A DNA stretch of 52,840 bases from an uncultured SAR86 cluster bacterium (GCA_902628375.1 CACOMS010000007.1:1-52840); one strand, 5' to 3'; shown: positions 36,393-46,633, counted from the first letter of the stretch. Program-made: numbers and translations. Notes: generated by a model not told the origin, from the sequence alone.

Positions 36393-37697
36393 TTTATCCT
36401 TCCAGATAAAATCAATACCTTCTTCTTCTGCAGAAACAGAGAATTCTTTAGAAATCCAAAGGCTTGGAACTGCTGCCAATTTATTTTCTATATAAATTAA
36501 CGGGATACGGTCTCTAGCCCATGGAGGAATTTTAGATTCTTGATAAAGCTTTTTTAAAGATTTGGTCTTATCCTTTTCTGCAGGACAAAACTTCTCTCCT
36601 CCTATTCTTGATCTAACCTCTAGATTTGATTTAACTAAAGCAGGAGATATTCCTTTTCCTTTATTTTTGGTAGCTTTAAGAACACCTGTATCTAATCTGA
36701 GTTCATCACTCATATCCCAACATAGTTTTATATTAAGTCGATGATCAGATGTTTCCTCAGGCAGTAAGGTAATTTTTCCATTGTATCTTCTCATCTCAAA
36801 TTTATTGCCTTTAGAATCTTTAAGTCTAATGATGGGAGAAGAGTCAATCTTGGCATTCATAAAGCTAGAAATAATCTCTGAAACAACTGAACTAGTTGGA
36901 TTTATGTTCATAGAATCTAACCAAAATCTAAATAAGTTTCTAAGCCTTGGATCAGATAATCTAGCAAGATATTTCAATGAAAGTTCTTCATCTAGAGTGG
37001 CTTTATCTATGTCTTCTTTTGCTCTTTCATTTAAAAGAAATGTTGCTTGCAGAGATTCTCTAGATATAAATTCAATTGCCTTAGATAAATTTGGCCATCT
37101 TTTAAGGATAACTGGAATAATTTTATTTCTAATATAGTTTCTAGAAAAATAATCATCTGTATTTGATAAGTCTTCTATCCAGTTCAATTTTCTTTCTCTC
37201 GCAAATTCTAGAATATCAGTTTTATCAGTATCTAATAGAGGTCTCATTAATATAAATCTACTATCTTCTTTAATATTAGGAATACCTGTCAGACCCTTTA
37301 TGCTTGTTCCACGAAATAGCCTAAACAGAATTGTTTCCATCTGATCTTCTTTATGATGCGCAGTTAAAATGACATCTCCATCTAGAAACCAATTTTCTAA
37401 CTTCTTATATCTTAAGCTTCTCATTTCATCTTCACTTGAACCTTTTGGTAGATTTAGAGAATAGCTCTGGAAATTTACACCTAGACCTTCAGCAACTCCT
37501 TTACAGTGTTTTTCCCAAGAGTCAGATTCTTCATTTATTCCGTGGTTAACATGCAAAGCGTAAATCTTTTTTTTATTTAAATTTAGCTCACTTAATCTCT
37601 TTAAAAGCGAGTGAGAGTCCACTCCGCCTGAGTAAGCTACACCAATACGATTAAATTTGGATAATTCTTTTTCGGATATAGAAAGATTGAAAGACAA
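36381..37697 (-). CDS. tilS: tRNA(Ile)-lysidine synthase
   Basis: Converts C34 of the CAU-anticodon tRNA-Ile to lysidine so that it reads AUA. 438 residues (432 in E. coli). The PP-loop ATP motif is AYSGGVDS (21-28), followed by HVNHGINEESDSWE and TAHHKEDQMET. The central and C-terminal TilS substrate-binding domains are present (about 215 to the end, with KKLYQESKIPPWARDRIPLI). It follows accA by 2 bases and closes the long minus-strand envelope block. AUA codons are common in this AT-rich DNA, so the enzyme would be heavily needed (inference). Confidence 0.96.
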   Translation of the reverse strand: MSFNLSISEKELSKFNRIGVAYSGGVDSHSLLKRLSELNLNKKKIYALHVNHGINEESDSWEKHCKGVAEGLGVNFQSYSLNLPKGSSEDEMRSLRYKKLENWFLDGDVILTAHHKEDQMETILFRLFRGTSIKGLTGIPNIKEDSRFILMRPLLDTDKTDILEFARERKLNWIEDLSNTDDYFSRNYIRNKIIPVILKRWPNLSKAIEFISRESLQATFLLNERAKEDIDKATLDEELSLKYLARLSDPRLRNLFRFWLDSMNINPTSSVVSEIISSFMNAKIDSSPIIRLKDSKGNKFEMRRYNGKITLLPEETSDHRLNIKLCWDMSDELRLDTGVLKATKNKGKGISPALVKSNLEVRSRIGGEKFCPAEKDKTKSLKKLYQESKIPPWARDRIPLIYIENKLAAVPSLWISKEFSVSAEEEGIDFIWKDKLGT

Positions 37698-37699
37698 GA

Positions 37700-38647
37700 C
37701 TACTTACCGTAACTCATTAGCCGCTGATATCTTCTATCTAATAAATCTTCCATAGAGTACTTTGAAAGTTCAGTTAAATTATTGATTATAGATTTCTTTA
37801 TAGAGGTTGCTGCTTGATCAGGATCTCTATGAGCTCCTCCAAGGGGCTCCTCTATTATTTCATCAATTAATCCTAGATTTAGAAGGTTTTCTGAATTTAG
37901 TTTCATTGCTTCTGCTGCTTGTGGTGCCATAGAAGGATCCCTCCATACAATAGAGGCACAAGCTTCTGGAGAGGCTACTGAATAAGTAGAATATTCCATC
38001 ATAGAGATCGCATCTCCAACACCTATAGCCAAAGCACCTCCTGAGCCTCCCTCTCCAATAACATTAACTAATATAGGGGTTCTTAAGTTAGACATTATTT
38101 CAAGGTTGGATGCTATTGCCTCACTTTGCCCTCTTTCTTCACTATCGATACCTGGATATGCCCCAGGAGTATCTATAAATGTAACTATTGGAATTTCAAA
38201 TCTTTCAGCTAGTTTCATTAGCCTTCCTGCTTTTCTGTATCCTTCCGGTTGTGGCATGCCAAAATTATGTTCCAACTTTTCTTCCGTTGTTCTTCCTTTT
38301 TCATGACCGATAACAACAACTGAATAATTTCCTATCTTTGCTAATCCTCCTACTAAGGCCCTATCATCTCCAAAACTTCTATCTCCATGTAATTCATCAA
38401 AATCTTCAAAAACTTTTTCTAGATAATTAAAAAAATGAGGTCTAGAAGGATGTCTAGCTACCTGAACACATTGCCAAGGAGTAAGCTTCTTATAAATTTT
38501 TTGAGTAGTCTCTATAATTGATTTATTTAAAACTTCTATCTCGGAAGAGATATCATCAGCACTTAAATCTCCAGCAGATTCTAACTCTAAAATTTGTCTT
38601 TCTATTTGAGCAATTGGTTCTTCAAATTCTAAATATTCTCTGGTCAT
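37700..38647 (-). CDS. accA: Acetyl-CoA carboxylase carboxyltransferase subunit alpha
   Basis: Transfers the carboxyl group from biotin to acetyl-CoA together with AccD, giving malonyl-CoA for fatty-acid synthesis. The 315-residue length is typical (319 in E. coli). The family N-terminus FEEPIAQIERQILELE is followed by WQCVQVARHPSRPHF, FDELHGDRSFGDD and the crotonase-fold active-site segment DTPGAYPGIDSEERGQSEAIA with GEGGSGGALAI. It is 5 bases downstream of dnaE; dnaE-accA adjacency is conserved. Biotin carrier and other subunits are elsewhere. Confidence 0.98.
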   Translation of the reverse strand: MTREYLEFEEPIAQIERQILELESAGDLSADDISSEIEVLNKSIIETTQKIYKKLTPWQCVQVARHPSRPHFFNYLEKVFEDFDELHGDRSFGDDRALVGGLAKIGNYSVVVIGHEKGRTTEEKLEHNFGMPQPEGYRKAGRLMKLAERFEIPIVTFIDTPGAYPGIDSEERGQSEAIASNLEIMSNLRTPILVNVIGEGGSGGALAIGVGDAISMMEYSTYSVASPEACASIVWRDPSMAPQAAEAMKLNSENLLNLGLIDEIIEEPLGGAHRDPDQAATSIKKSIINNLTELSKYSMEDLLDRRYQRLMSYGK

Positions 38648-38652
38648 TCTTA

Positions 38653-41600
38653 TTAATGTAGGTTGGGCCTAGGATGATACACTAATTGAACATTGTTATT
38701 TCCACATAATTCCCTTAATAAACTGATTGAGTCGTCACTCAAGCTTATCAATACATCTTTTGGTAAGGCTATATCTCCTGAAGCTATACCCCCAGAATAG
38801 TTAATTACTATAGGACTTCCTTCAGAGGCAGACATCTCTTTTAAAGAAGAAGTTAATTCTTCAACATCTGTTTTATTCTCATCTAGTATTATTTGTACAT
38901 GACTTGTGTACTCATTTTGAGCTTGTTCCCAATTGAGCACTCTATCTGCAACAATTTTGTATGACCCTTTCGTAAAATCATCTTTTTCTACAACCCCTTC
39001 AACGACTACTAATTGACCTTTCCTTAACGCATTTCTATATAAGTCAAAAGCTTCAGCCCAAATAGAAACTTCTATTTTAGAATTTCCATCATCAAGAGTA
39101 GCAAAAGCATATCTACCATGCCTTCCTTGCCTTACATTTATATACAAAACCATCCCGGCAACTCTTTGAGGATGAGGAGCTTCTTCTATTTCATGGATCA
39201 GAAGTCCGCACATTTTTCTAACTTCTTCTTCTCGACCATCCATAGGATGTGCATCCAAGTAAAATCCAAGTGCACTCCATTCATGACTTAACCTGTTATA
39301 GTGTTCGTTGGTTAAAACCATCTCATCTTCAGTTATTTTATTCTCCTCGTAACCAAATAAATCATTAATTTTGCTTTCCAATCTTTCGGATGCTTGCTCT
39401 ACTTTCTTTAGAACTGAATCAATTTGATTATAAATAATATCTCTTTTACCTAGGCTATCCATGGCACCTGACCCAATTAATGCGGTTAGAATCCTTTTAT
39501 TAACTCTGTTAGAACCTACTCTTAAGCAGAAATCATATAGGTCAATAAATTCGCCATTAGTCCTGACTTCTAGGATTCTAGCCACCAATGAATCTCCTAT
39601 GCCCTTAATAGCCCCTAGACCATAAAGTATTGTATTCTGATCTAGATCTTCAAAAATGTAATTACTCTGATTTATATCTGGTTTTAAAACTATTAACCCT
39701 GCTTCTCTAGAATCTTGCACAAACATTTGAATCCTATCTGTAGAATCTAATTCACATGAAAGCATAGAAGCCATAAATTCCGATGGATAATGTGCTTTGA
39801 GCCATGCAGTTTGGTATGCGATTGTGGCGTAACCAACTGAATGAGATCTGTTAAATCCATATCCTGCAAATTGCTCAATTTGATCAAATAGATTTTCTGC
39901 ATACCTTTTATTTACTTTATTTTTAGAGGCTCCTTCTATGAAAGCACTTCTTTGCTCCTCCATCTCCTCTTTCTTTTTCTTTCCCATTGCCCTTCTAAGA
40001 ATATCTGCTTGTCCTAAAGAAAAACCTGCAAGCTCTTGAGCAATCTGCATTACTTGTTCTTGATAAACAATTACGCCATAAGTTGTTTCTAGTATTCTCT
40101 TGACTGCTTCATGGCCATAAGTAACCTCTTCTCTTCCATGTTTTCTATTTATATAGGCATCTACCATATTCATGCCTAATGCACCTGGTCTATAGAGTGC
40201 GTTCATACTAACTAAGTCTTCGAATCCATTAGGTACTAACTGCCTCAGATACTCTCTCATGCCTCTAGATTCAAACTGAAATACTCCAGTAGTTTCTCCT
40301 TTTTGGAGCATAGCAAAAGTCTTCTTGTCATCTAACGGAAGCTTATCAATATCCACTTCCTTAGAAGTAGATTTTGCATTTATTCTTTTTACAGTTTGAT
40401 GAATTACTGTCAGTGTTTTTAATCCTAAGAAATCAAATTTAACTAAACCAGCAGATTCAATATCTCCCATATCAAATTGAGTTGCTACAGTTCCTTTTTC
40501 TTGATCAACGACCAATGGGGTAAAGTCAGTAAGTGCCGTAGGTGCAATTACTACTCCAGCAGCATGCGTTCCAACACTTCTTGAAAGCCCTTCAAGTTTA
40601 AGTGCCATTTCAAAAACTTCCTGGGATTCTTCACTTGAATCAATTACCTCTTTAAAATCTTTTTCTTTATAAGCTTCTTGCAAAGAAATGCCTAAAACAT
40701 CAGGGATCGCTTTAGCTAACCTATCTCCAAAACCATAAGGTTTACCAAGAACTCTTACGACATCCCTAAGAACTGCTCTAGCGGCCATTGTTCCTCTAGT
40801 ACTGATTTGAGCTACTGAGTCTTTTCCATATTTAGTAGTTACATACTCTAAAACCCTATCTCTTCCTTCCATACAAAAGTCTATGTCAAAATCAGGGTTA
40901 CTAACCCTGTCAGGGTTTAAGAATCTTTCGAATAAAAGATCATACTTTATTGGATCAATGGATGTTATACCTAAAGCATAAGCAGTGATAGATCCCGCAC
41001 CAGAACCTCGTCCAGGTCCTACTGGAATATCGTTATTTTTGGCCCAATTAACAAAATCTGAAACAATTAAAAAATATCCTGCAAAATCTAGTTTACAAAT
41101 CATATCTAGCTCATATTCCAATCTAGAAAAATATACTTCTTCATTAATTGTATAATCTTGGAGCGAATTTTGAATTTGATAGATCCTCTCCTTAAGCCCC
41201 TCCTTAGATTGGCCTCTTAAGTATTGTTCAGTGGTTAAATTGTCAGGAACTTGAAAATCAGGGAGATAAAATTCTCCGAGCTCTAGCTCTAGATTACATT
41301 TTTTAGCTATTAAAACTGTGTTTTCTATGGCTTCTGGAAAGTCTTTAAACTTTTCAATCATTTCCTCATTAGAAGCAAAGTACTGAGTCTCCAAGTATTT
41401 CTTCTCTCTTCTTGGGTCATCTAATATTTCACCAGATTGAATACAAACTCTTGCCTCATGTGCCTCAAAATCAGAAAGGCTCTCATCTTCAATCTCAGTA
41501 TTAGATAGAAACTGAACATTATTAGTGGCAACAATTGGTATAGAGTTTTTACCAGCAATCTCTATAGCTTGGTTTATATATTCTTCTTCACCTCTTCTTC

Positions 41601-42117
41601 CTAACTTAGATATTTCGATAAAGAAGTCCTTACCAAATATTCCTTTCAAAAACTCTGCTCTAGACTCTGCTAATTTATTGTTGCTTGCCATAATGGCTTG
41701 TCCAATGTGGCCTTCTTGACCACCAGACAAAGCAATCAATCCCTCTGAATATTCGCTAAGCCATTCTATCTTTACTAAAGGATCGCCTTTTTTTTGCCCC
41801 TCAACATAAGCTTTAGATACTAGTTTCGTAAGATTTGTATATCCTGTTTGATTTTTAACTAGAAGAACTAAAGGACCTGGAATTGAGTCATAATCCTTTA
41901 TAACTAAAATTTCAGAACCAATAATTGGCTTTATGCCATGTGCTCTTGCGCTGTTATAAAATTTTATTAGACCAAATAAATTAGAAAGATCTGTGAGAGC
42001 AACGGCAGAAAATTTCTTTTCAACAGAATTTTTTACTAGGTCATCTATTCTTATAATCCCATCATTTAAGGAGAATTCAGAGTGTACATGGAGGTGAACA
42101 AATCCTGGGCTAGTCAT
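38653..42117 (-). CDS. dnaE: DNA polymerase III alpha subunit
   Basis: The catalytic subunit of the replicative polymerase. 1154 residues (1160 in E. coli). The N-terminal PHP domain begins FVHLHVHSEFSLNDGI. Two catalytic aspartates are Asp409 and Asp411 in PDFDIDF, with GPGRGSGAGS just before, and the third is expected in the palm segment around GLVKFDFLGLKTL. A helix-hairpin-helix, an OB fold (about 995-1080, VAGMVLYINVRQGRHGRYAF) and the tau-binding C-terminal domain follow. It lies 12 bases after rnhB in the conserved lpxB-rnhB-dnaE-accA order. Confidence 0.98.
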   Translation of the reverse strand: MTSPGFVHLHVHSEFSLNDGIIRIDDLVKNSVEKKFSAVALTDLSNLFGLIKFYNSARAHGIKPIIGSEILVIKDYDSIPGPLVLLVKNQTGYTNLTKLVSKAYVEGQKKGDPLVKIEWLSEYSEGLIALSGGQEGHIGQAIMASNNKLAESRAEFLKGIFGKDFFIEISKLGRRGEEEYINQAIEIAGKNSIPIVATNNVQFLSNTEIEDESLSDFEAHEARVCIQSGEILDDPRREKKYLETQYFASNEEMIEKFKDFPEAIENTVLIAKKCNLELELGEFYLPDFQVPDNLTTEQYLRGQSKEGLKERIYQIQNSLQDYTINEEVYFSRLEYELDMICKLDFAGYFLIVSDFVNWAKNNDIPVGPGRGSGAGSITAYALGITSIDPIKYDLLFERFLNPDRVSNPDFDIDFCMEGRDRVLEYVTTKYGKDSVAQISTRGTMAARAVLRDVVRVLGKPYGFGDRLAKAIPDVLGISLQEAYKEKDFKEVIDSSEESQEVFEMALKLEGLSRSVGTHAAGVVIAPTALTDFTPLVVDQEKGTVATQFDMGDIESAGLVKFDFLGLKTLTVIHQTVKRINAKSTSKEVDIDKLPLDDKKTFAMLQKGETTGVFQFESRGMREYLRQLVPNGFEDLVSMNALYRPGALGMNMVDAYINRKHGREEVTYGHEAVKRILETTYGVIVYQEQVMQIAQELAGFSLGQADILRRAMGKKKKEEMEEQRSAFIEGASKNKVNKRYAENLFDQIEQFAGYGFNRSHSVGYATIAYQTAWLKAHYPSEFMASMLSCELDSTDRIQMFVQDSREAGLIVLKPDINQSNYIFEDLDQNTILYGLGAIKGIGDSLVARILEVRTNGEFIDLYDFCLRVGSNRVNKRILTALIGSGAMDSLGKRDIIYNQIDSVLKKVEQASERLESKINDLFGYEENKITEDEMVLTNEHYNRLSHEWSALGFYLDAHPMDGREEEVRKMCGLLIHEIEEAPHPQRVAGMVLYINVRQGRHGRYAFATLDDGNSKIEVSIWAEAFDLYRNALRKGQLVVVEGVVEKDDFTKGSYKIVADRVLNWEQAQNEYTSHVQIILDENKTDVEELTSSLKEMSASEGSPIVINYSGGIASGDIALPKDVLISLSDDSISLLRELCGNNNVQLVYHPRPNLH

Positions 42118-42129
42118 GAAATTATAATG

Positions 42130-42687
42130 TTATAAATACTTCAAAATAGGTTTAAATGTTTTTCTATGATGCACACAGATACCTTTTAATTCTATAGCCT
42201 CTAGGTGTTGTTTGGTAGGGTAACCTTTATGATTTTTGAAAGAATATTCAGGAAATTTCTTATCTAGATTAATCATATAATTATCTCTGTGATATTTAGC
42301 TAGTATTGATGCAGCCATCACCTCTTTAAATTTATCATCAGCCTTAATGATAGCTCTCATCTCTATATCCATATCAAGAATAAAATTTCCATCGATTATT
42401 AATTCTGAAGGTTTTATATCTAAAGATATGACAGCTCTTTTCATTGCTAATAATGAAGCGTTTAAGATATTAAATTTCTCTATCTCCTCAACAGATGCAG
42501 AGCTTACTGACCAGCTTAATGAATGCTTCTTTATTTCTTCTGCAAGTAAAGCTATCTTATTTTTGTTGAGTTTTTTTGAGTCGGCTAAATCAGGGATTGC
42601 TTTTTCTGGATTTAGTATAACCGCAGCAGCATAAACTGGTCCTGCTATCGGCCCTCTTCCAGCCTCATCTACTCCAGCTATTTTCAT
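42130..42687 (-). CDS. rnhB: Ribonuclease HII
   Basis: Cleaves RNA in RNA-DNA hybrids, including single ribonucleotides in DNA. The 185-residue product begins with the family signature IAGVDEAGRGPIAGPV, which supplies the first Asp-Glu of the active site. The other acidic residues are in LIIDGNF and in the AIIKADDKFKEVMAASILAK segment. A basic C-terminus (HHRKTFKPIL) is usual. Its ATG shares one base with the lpxB stop (TAATG). Confidence 0.97.
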   Translation of the reverse strand: MKIAGVDEAGRGPIAGPVYAAAVILNPEKAIPDLADSKKLNKNKIALLAEEIKKHSLSWSVSSASVEEIEKFNILNASLLAMKRAVISLDIKPSELIIDGNFILDMDIEMRAIIKADDKFKEVMAASILAKYHRDNYMINLDKKFPEYSFKNHKGYPTKQHLEAIELKGICVHHRKTFKPILKYL

Positions 42688-43796
42688 TAACTATCTATAA
42701 TTTCCAAGACTCTTGCGGCTGCTGTATTTGGGCCATCTGAAAGCAAGCTTGTATGAATCCTTTCAAAATCTTTCAAACAATTTAGATAATTATTTTGAAT
42801 GTTTTTAAATCCCTCCAATAGCCTTTCAGGGTTAACGTCATCTTGTAAGAATTCAGGTAATAATTCTTTTTCAGATAGTATATTAGGTAGAGAAATATTT
42901 TTTATCCTTAACAATGGTTTTATTACTTTATAAGAAAGCCAATTTGTTTTATAGGCAACCACTACAGGAGTTCCAAACAAAGCAGCTTCCAAACTAGCCG
43001 TACCAGAAGTAACAAACCCCATAGAAGAATCTTTTAAAACCTCTTTAGCATTTCCTATTGAAATTTCTATCCAATCTTCATTTTTCAATCCTTCTATGAG
43101 ATTTATATGAGATTCATCTACTAAGGGCATATGAAAAGAAAATCCTTGATCATATTTTTTTATTTTTTTAGCCGTCTCTAAAAAAATATTACCGTGAGCT
43201 AAAATTTCTGATTTTCTGCTTCCTGGCATCAAAACTATCTTCTTATTAGATCTTTTATCAATCTTATCTTGTTTATTTATTAGGTGAGCTAGAGGATGAC
43301 CAACAAACGTCACATGCACAGAAGAGCCTTTATAGGCATTGGATTCAAACGGGAAGAGAGTTAGAACTTCATCAACAGACTTTTCTATTGTCTTAATCCT
43401 TCCTTGTCTCCATGCCCAAATAGATGGACCAACATACTGAATACTCTTAATACTTCTTTTCTTTAGATACTTTGAAATAGATAGATTGAAATCGGGAGAA
43501 TCTATGCCTATAAATAAATCTATTTGTTGATTAATTAAGTATTCTTTTAAACCCTTTCTCAAGGATAAAATCTCTTTTAAATTTTTGAGAGGCTCTACAA
43601 TTCCCATAACGGAGATCTTTTCCATATCAAAAAAAGAATTTAGTCCTTCTTTTATCATTTGAGGTCCGCCCACACCTACAAATTCCACTGAGGGTTCAAT
43701 TTCCTTTATTTTCTGTATTAAAGAAGCTCCCAGCTGATCTCCGGATTGCTCACCGGCAACAATGCCAATTTTAAATTTTTTATCTAGCGATCCCAC
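42687..43796 (-). CDS. lpxB: Lipid-A-disaccharide synthase
   Basis: Joins UDP-2,3-diacylglucosamine and lipid X to form the lipid A disaccharide. 369 residues. The start (KIGIVAGEQSGDQLGASLI) and the segments VGVGGPQM, FIGIDSPDFN, IQYVGPSIWAWRQGRI and the GT-B C-terminal LLPGSRKSEI-like motif are typical. The predicted start is GTG at 43796, inside the end of lpxA (17-base overlap); I see no better start. lpxA-lpxB-rnhB is the E. coli order. Confidence 0.96.
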   Translation of the reverse strand: MGSLDKKFKIGIVAGEQSGDQLGASLIQKIKEIEPSVEFVGVGGPQMIKEGLNSFFDMEKISVMGIVEPLKNLKEILSLRKGLKEYLINQQIDLFIGIDSPDFNLSISKYLKKRSIKSIQYVGPSIWAWRQGRIKTIEKSVDEVLTLFPFESNAYKGSSVHVTFVGHPLAHLINKQDKIDKRSNKKIVLMPGSRKSEILAHGNIFLETAKKIKKYDQGFSFHMPLVDESHINLIEGLKNEDWIEISIGNAKEVLKDSSMGFVTSGTASLEAALFGTPVVVAYKTNWLSYKVIKPLLRIKNISLPNILSEKELLPEFLQDDVNPERLLEGFKNIQNNYLNCLKDFERIHTSLLSDGPNTAAARVLEIIDS

Positions 43797-44550
43797 GAGT
43801 AGATTTCTTTATCGTGGAGGTAAATAATTTTACTTCTTTATGTTTGGTTGCCAGCGGTCTGATCTCTTTTAAAGCCTCCTCAACGGTTAAATTCTTTCTA
43901 TAGACAGATCTATAAGCTGATTTAAGTGATTCTATTGCAGACTTACTAAACCCTTGTCTTCGAAGTCCAATTGAATTGATACCATAAACTCCGGCCGGAT
44001 TACCTCTTACTCTTACAAATGCAGGAACATCTTTATTCACTGCACTTCCCATAGCGCAAAAACTATAAGCTCCTATTGAACAATATTGATGAACAATGGC
44101 GTATCCACCTAAAATAGCGCCCTCTCCTACTTTTACAGCCCCAGCTAAAGCTGCTTGGTTTGTTAAGACAACATTATCAGCAATCTCGCAATCATGTGCG
44201 ACATGAGAGTAAGCCAATAATAAATTATTATTTCCTATTTTTGTTACTCCTTTTTCTTGAACGGTGCCTCTGTGAATTGTTACACCTTCTCTAATTTGAT
44301 TGCCATCTCCAATAGTTAGTTTTGTTGGCTCTCCCTTATATTTTTTGTCAGGACTGCCATCTCCTACAGTAGAAAACTGAAAGATATGATTATTTTTTCC
44401 TATTTTTGTAGGACCAGAAAGGATTACATGTGATTCGATAATGGTTCCCTTTGATATTCTTACTCCAGGACCTATAACAGAGTAAGGTCCAATAGTTACT
44501 CCCTCATCTATTTTCGCTTTCTTATCAATTATTGCTGTCTCGTGATGCAT
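43780..44550 (-). CDS. lpxA: UDP-N-acetylglucosamine acyltransferase LpxA
   Basis: First step of lipid A synthesis: O-acylation of UDP-GlcNAc at the 3 position. I take the ATG at 44550 (256 residues, beginning MHHETAIIDKKAKIDEG), which matches the family start and lies one base after the fabZ stop. An ORF extension to 44601 overlaps fabZ and has no family counterpart. Left-handed beta-helix hexapeptide repeats run from residue 6 to about 185. The catalytic histidine is expected in AYSHVAHDCEIAD. The C-terminal helical domain (RRQGFSKSAIESLKSAYR) follows. Confidence 0.97.
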   Translation of the reverse strand: MHHETAIIDKKAKIDEGVTIGPYSVIGPGVRISKGTIIESHVILSGPTKIGKNNHIFQFSTVGDGSPDKKYKGEPTKLTIGDGNQIREGVTIHRGTVQEKGVTKIGNNNLLLAYSHVAHDCEIADNVVLTNQAALAGAVKVGEGAILGGYAIVHQYCSIGAYSFCAMGSAVNKDVPAFVRVRGNPAGVYGINSIGLRRQGFSKSAIESLKSAYRSVYRKNLTVEEALKEIRPLATKHKEVKLFTSTIKKSTRGIAR

Positions 44551-44551
44551 G

Positions 44552-44995
44552 TTATTTTGGTCTATCTGCACAAAGTATAACTGCTTCACCGATGATTTCA
44601 TCTTCTACAGTGGCCTTGCAGTCAAATTTCCATATGCCCTTCTTATTAGTAATAATTTTTGATTCTAGAATGATTCTATCCCCTGGAATTGCTGGTTTTT
44701 TAAATCTCAAAGAATCAGCTCCAACAAAATAGTACATGGATCCTTCTTCGGGTTTTTTATCCATAGTCTTAAAACCGAGTATTCCTGAAGCTTGAGCCAT
44801 TGCCTCCAAAATAAGAACACCAGGCATTACTTGTTTTTCTGGAAAATGCCCTGGAAAAAAGGGCTCATTAGTAGTTACATTCTTATAGGCCTTTATATAT
44901 TTCCCTAGTTCTAGCTCAATAACCCTATCTACAAACAAGAAAGGATATCTGTGAGGAAGATATTCCTGAATTTCTTCTATTTCCATTTCTTTCAT
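44552..44995 (-). CDS. fabZ: 3-hydroxyacyl-ACP dehydratase FabZ
   Basis: Dehydrates 3-hydroxyacyl-ACP in fatty-acid elongation and competes with LpxA/LpxD for hydroxyacyl-ACP. The 147-residue hot-dog protein contains [14 protein letters not shown], the catalytic histidine in [15 protein letters not shown], and the catalytic glutamate in [10 protein letters not shown]. It sits between lpxD and lpxA, as in E. coli, joining membrane lipid and lipid A supply in one transcript. Confidence 0.98.
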   Translation of the reverse strand: MKEMEIEEIQEYLPHRYPFLFVDRVIELELGKYIKAYKNVTTNEPFFPGHFPEKQVMPGVLILEAMAQASGILGFKTMDKKPEEGSMYYFVGADSLRFKKPAIPGDRIILESKIITNKKGIWKFDCKATVEDEIIGEAVILCADRPK

Positions 44996-45001
44996 AATTT
45001 T

Positions 45002-46006
45002 TTATTTCTTTATCAAGTCTTTTAATTTCTTAAAAGCTACAGCGTTCTTTTTCCATAGACCATGATCCATAACAGGAGTTCCAGAAGAGTAAGTACCCGG
45101 CTTAAGGATAGATTTAGTGACTAATGTCAATGCAGTTATATTCACTTCATCTCCGATGATAATGTTGTCAATAATTCCGCAGTTACCAGAAATTGTACAA
45201 TTTTTTCCTATCTGGGTACTGCCAGCTATTGCTGAATTTGCTGCAATAGCAGTTGAATCTCCAATTGTTACGTTATGAGCTATGTGAACCCCGTTATCTA
45301 GCTTTACATTATTTCCAAGTACAGTGTTTCCTGCTGATCCTCTATCAATGGAACAATTTGCACCCAACTCAACTTTAGTTCCTAGAATAACTTTTCCTAG
45401 ATGCTCTATCTTAAACCACTCTCCATTTTCCTTTGCAAATCCTAAACCGTCAGAACCAAGAACACTACCAGAATGGATAATACAAAATGAACCTATTTCA
45501 ATATCGTGATATATAGATACATTTGGATATATTATGGTGCTTTCTTCAATCTTTGAATTCTTTCCTATATAAACTCCAGATCCTATTTCTACATTATCTC
45601 CGATAACAGCTCCATCACTTATAACGCTGTAGGAACCAATACTAATATTTTTCCCTAATTTAGCTTCGGGGGAAACTTCAGATAACTCAGATATCATTAC
45701 TTCTTTTTTAGTATGCATTAGCTCTTTAAATACATGAGAGGCTTTTGCATAAGATAAATAAGGGTCTTTAGAGATCAAATAATCGCAAGGACAAGAATCG
45801 ATATGCTCTTCACTTAGAATAACTGCAGCTGCTTTAGTTTCATTAAGCTGCTTTAAATATGAAGATCTGGATAAGAACGAAACTTGTGTGTCATTAGCTT
45901 CATTCAAAGTACCTAGACCTGAAATAGACTTATTTTCATCACCAACCAACTTTAGACCTAATTTTTTAGCTAATAGGCCTAAAGTTAAAGCAGGATCCAA
46001 GCTCAC
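45002..46006 (-). CDS. lpxD: UDP-3-O-acylglucosamine N-acyltransferase LpxD
   Basis: Adds the N-linked hydroxyacyl chain in lipid A synthesis. 334 residues (341 in E. coli). The N-terminal uridine-binding domain (about 1-100) has the family GLGTLNEANDTQVSFLS pattern. Beta-helix repeats (about 105-290) include the catalytic histidine in DNGVHIAHNVTIGD, and a short C-terminal helix with LWKKNAVAFKKLKDLIKK follows. It lies 7 bases after skp and 6 before fabZ. Confidence 0.97.
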   Translation of the reverse strand: MSLDPALTLGLLAKKLGLKLVGDENKSISGLGTLNEANDTQVSFLSRSSYLKQLNETKAAAVILSEEHIDSCPCDYLISKDPYLSYAKASHVFKELMHTKKEVMISELSEVSPEAKLGKNISIGSYSVISDGAVIGDNVEIGSGVYIGKNSKIEESTIIYPNVSIYHDIEIGSFCIIHSGSVLGSDGLGFAKENGEWFKIEHLGKVILGTKVELGANCSIDRGSAGNTVLGNNVKLDNGVHIAHNVTIGDSTAIAANSAIAGSTQIGKNCTISGNCGIIDNIIIGDEVNITALTLVTKSILKPGTYSSGTPVMDHGLWKKNAVAFKKLKDLIKK

Positions 46007-46013
46007 AAAAAAA

Positions 46014-46550
46014 TTATTCTTCTTTTTGGTTAAGTAGTTCTATAACTTCAGGTGTTAAGTTAAGACTTGGATCTCCCTGATCCCAGCCTAGTACAGACTC
46101 CTGTCTTAATAAGAATTTGATTCCCTTTGCTTTCATAAGCTCAGAAGTTACCACTGAAAATTTTTGTGCTTGATCTCTAACTACCTGATTTCTTAATTCT
46201 TCTTGCATTTGCCCAAGTTTTTGCTGTAAGAATTGAATATCTTGGGAAAGAGACCTAAGTCTATTCTGAGCTTCAGCCTTGTCATCATCAGACATAGTTG
46301 GTCCTTCTTTCTCAAGCTTTTGTTGAATCTCTTGAGCTTCAGTAACCTTAAGTTGAGCTTCTTCTGCAACTTCAGTCCAAGCTTTACTATTTTGTAGTTC
46401 CTCTATTGCTTGCTTAGCTGCTTCTGTGCTTAATAAAGCCCCCTGAACATCAATTACAGCAATACCTCCACTTGATTGTTCGGAATAAGCAGATATAGAT
46501 AGCAAGGATGTTAAGAGTCCTAAAAGGACCATCTTGAAACTTAATTTCAT
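46014..46550 (-). CDS. skp: Periplasmic chaperone Skp/OmpH
   Basis: A trimeric periplasmic chaperone for outer-membrane proteins. 178 residues: a cleavable signal peptide (about 1-23, ending SISAYSEQ), a small beta core (GGIAVIDVQGALLSTEAAK) and a long helical region (about 50-150) rich in Glu, Gln and Lys that forms the tentacles. The ATG at 46550 follows a strong TAGGAG site. The 83-base gap from bamA is the widest inside this envelope run and may hold a promoter, but I could not pick out a convincing one. Confidence 0.93.
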   Translation of the reverse strand: MKLSFKMVLLGLLTSLLSISAYSEQSSGGIAVIDVQGALLSTEAAKQAIEELQNSKAWTEVAEEAQLKVTEAQEIQQKLEKEGPTMSDDDKAEAQNRLRSLSQDIQFLQQKLGQMQEELRNQVVRDQAQKFSVVTSELMKAKGIKFLLRQESVLGWDQGDPSLNLTPEVIELLNQKEE

Positions 46551-46633
46551 ATTTTTCTCCTAAACTTTTATAAATAAATTCTTCTAAAGGCGCAGTTTAT
46601 ACGTTAAACCCCTTTTTCATCCAGTTAATATTT

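Noticed and set aside
44551-44601. Upstream start for lpxA inside fabZ
   Set aside because: It would add 17 residues without family support; the ATG at 44550, one base after the fabZ stop, matches known LpxA N-termini.
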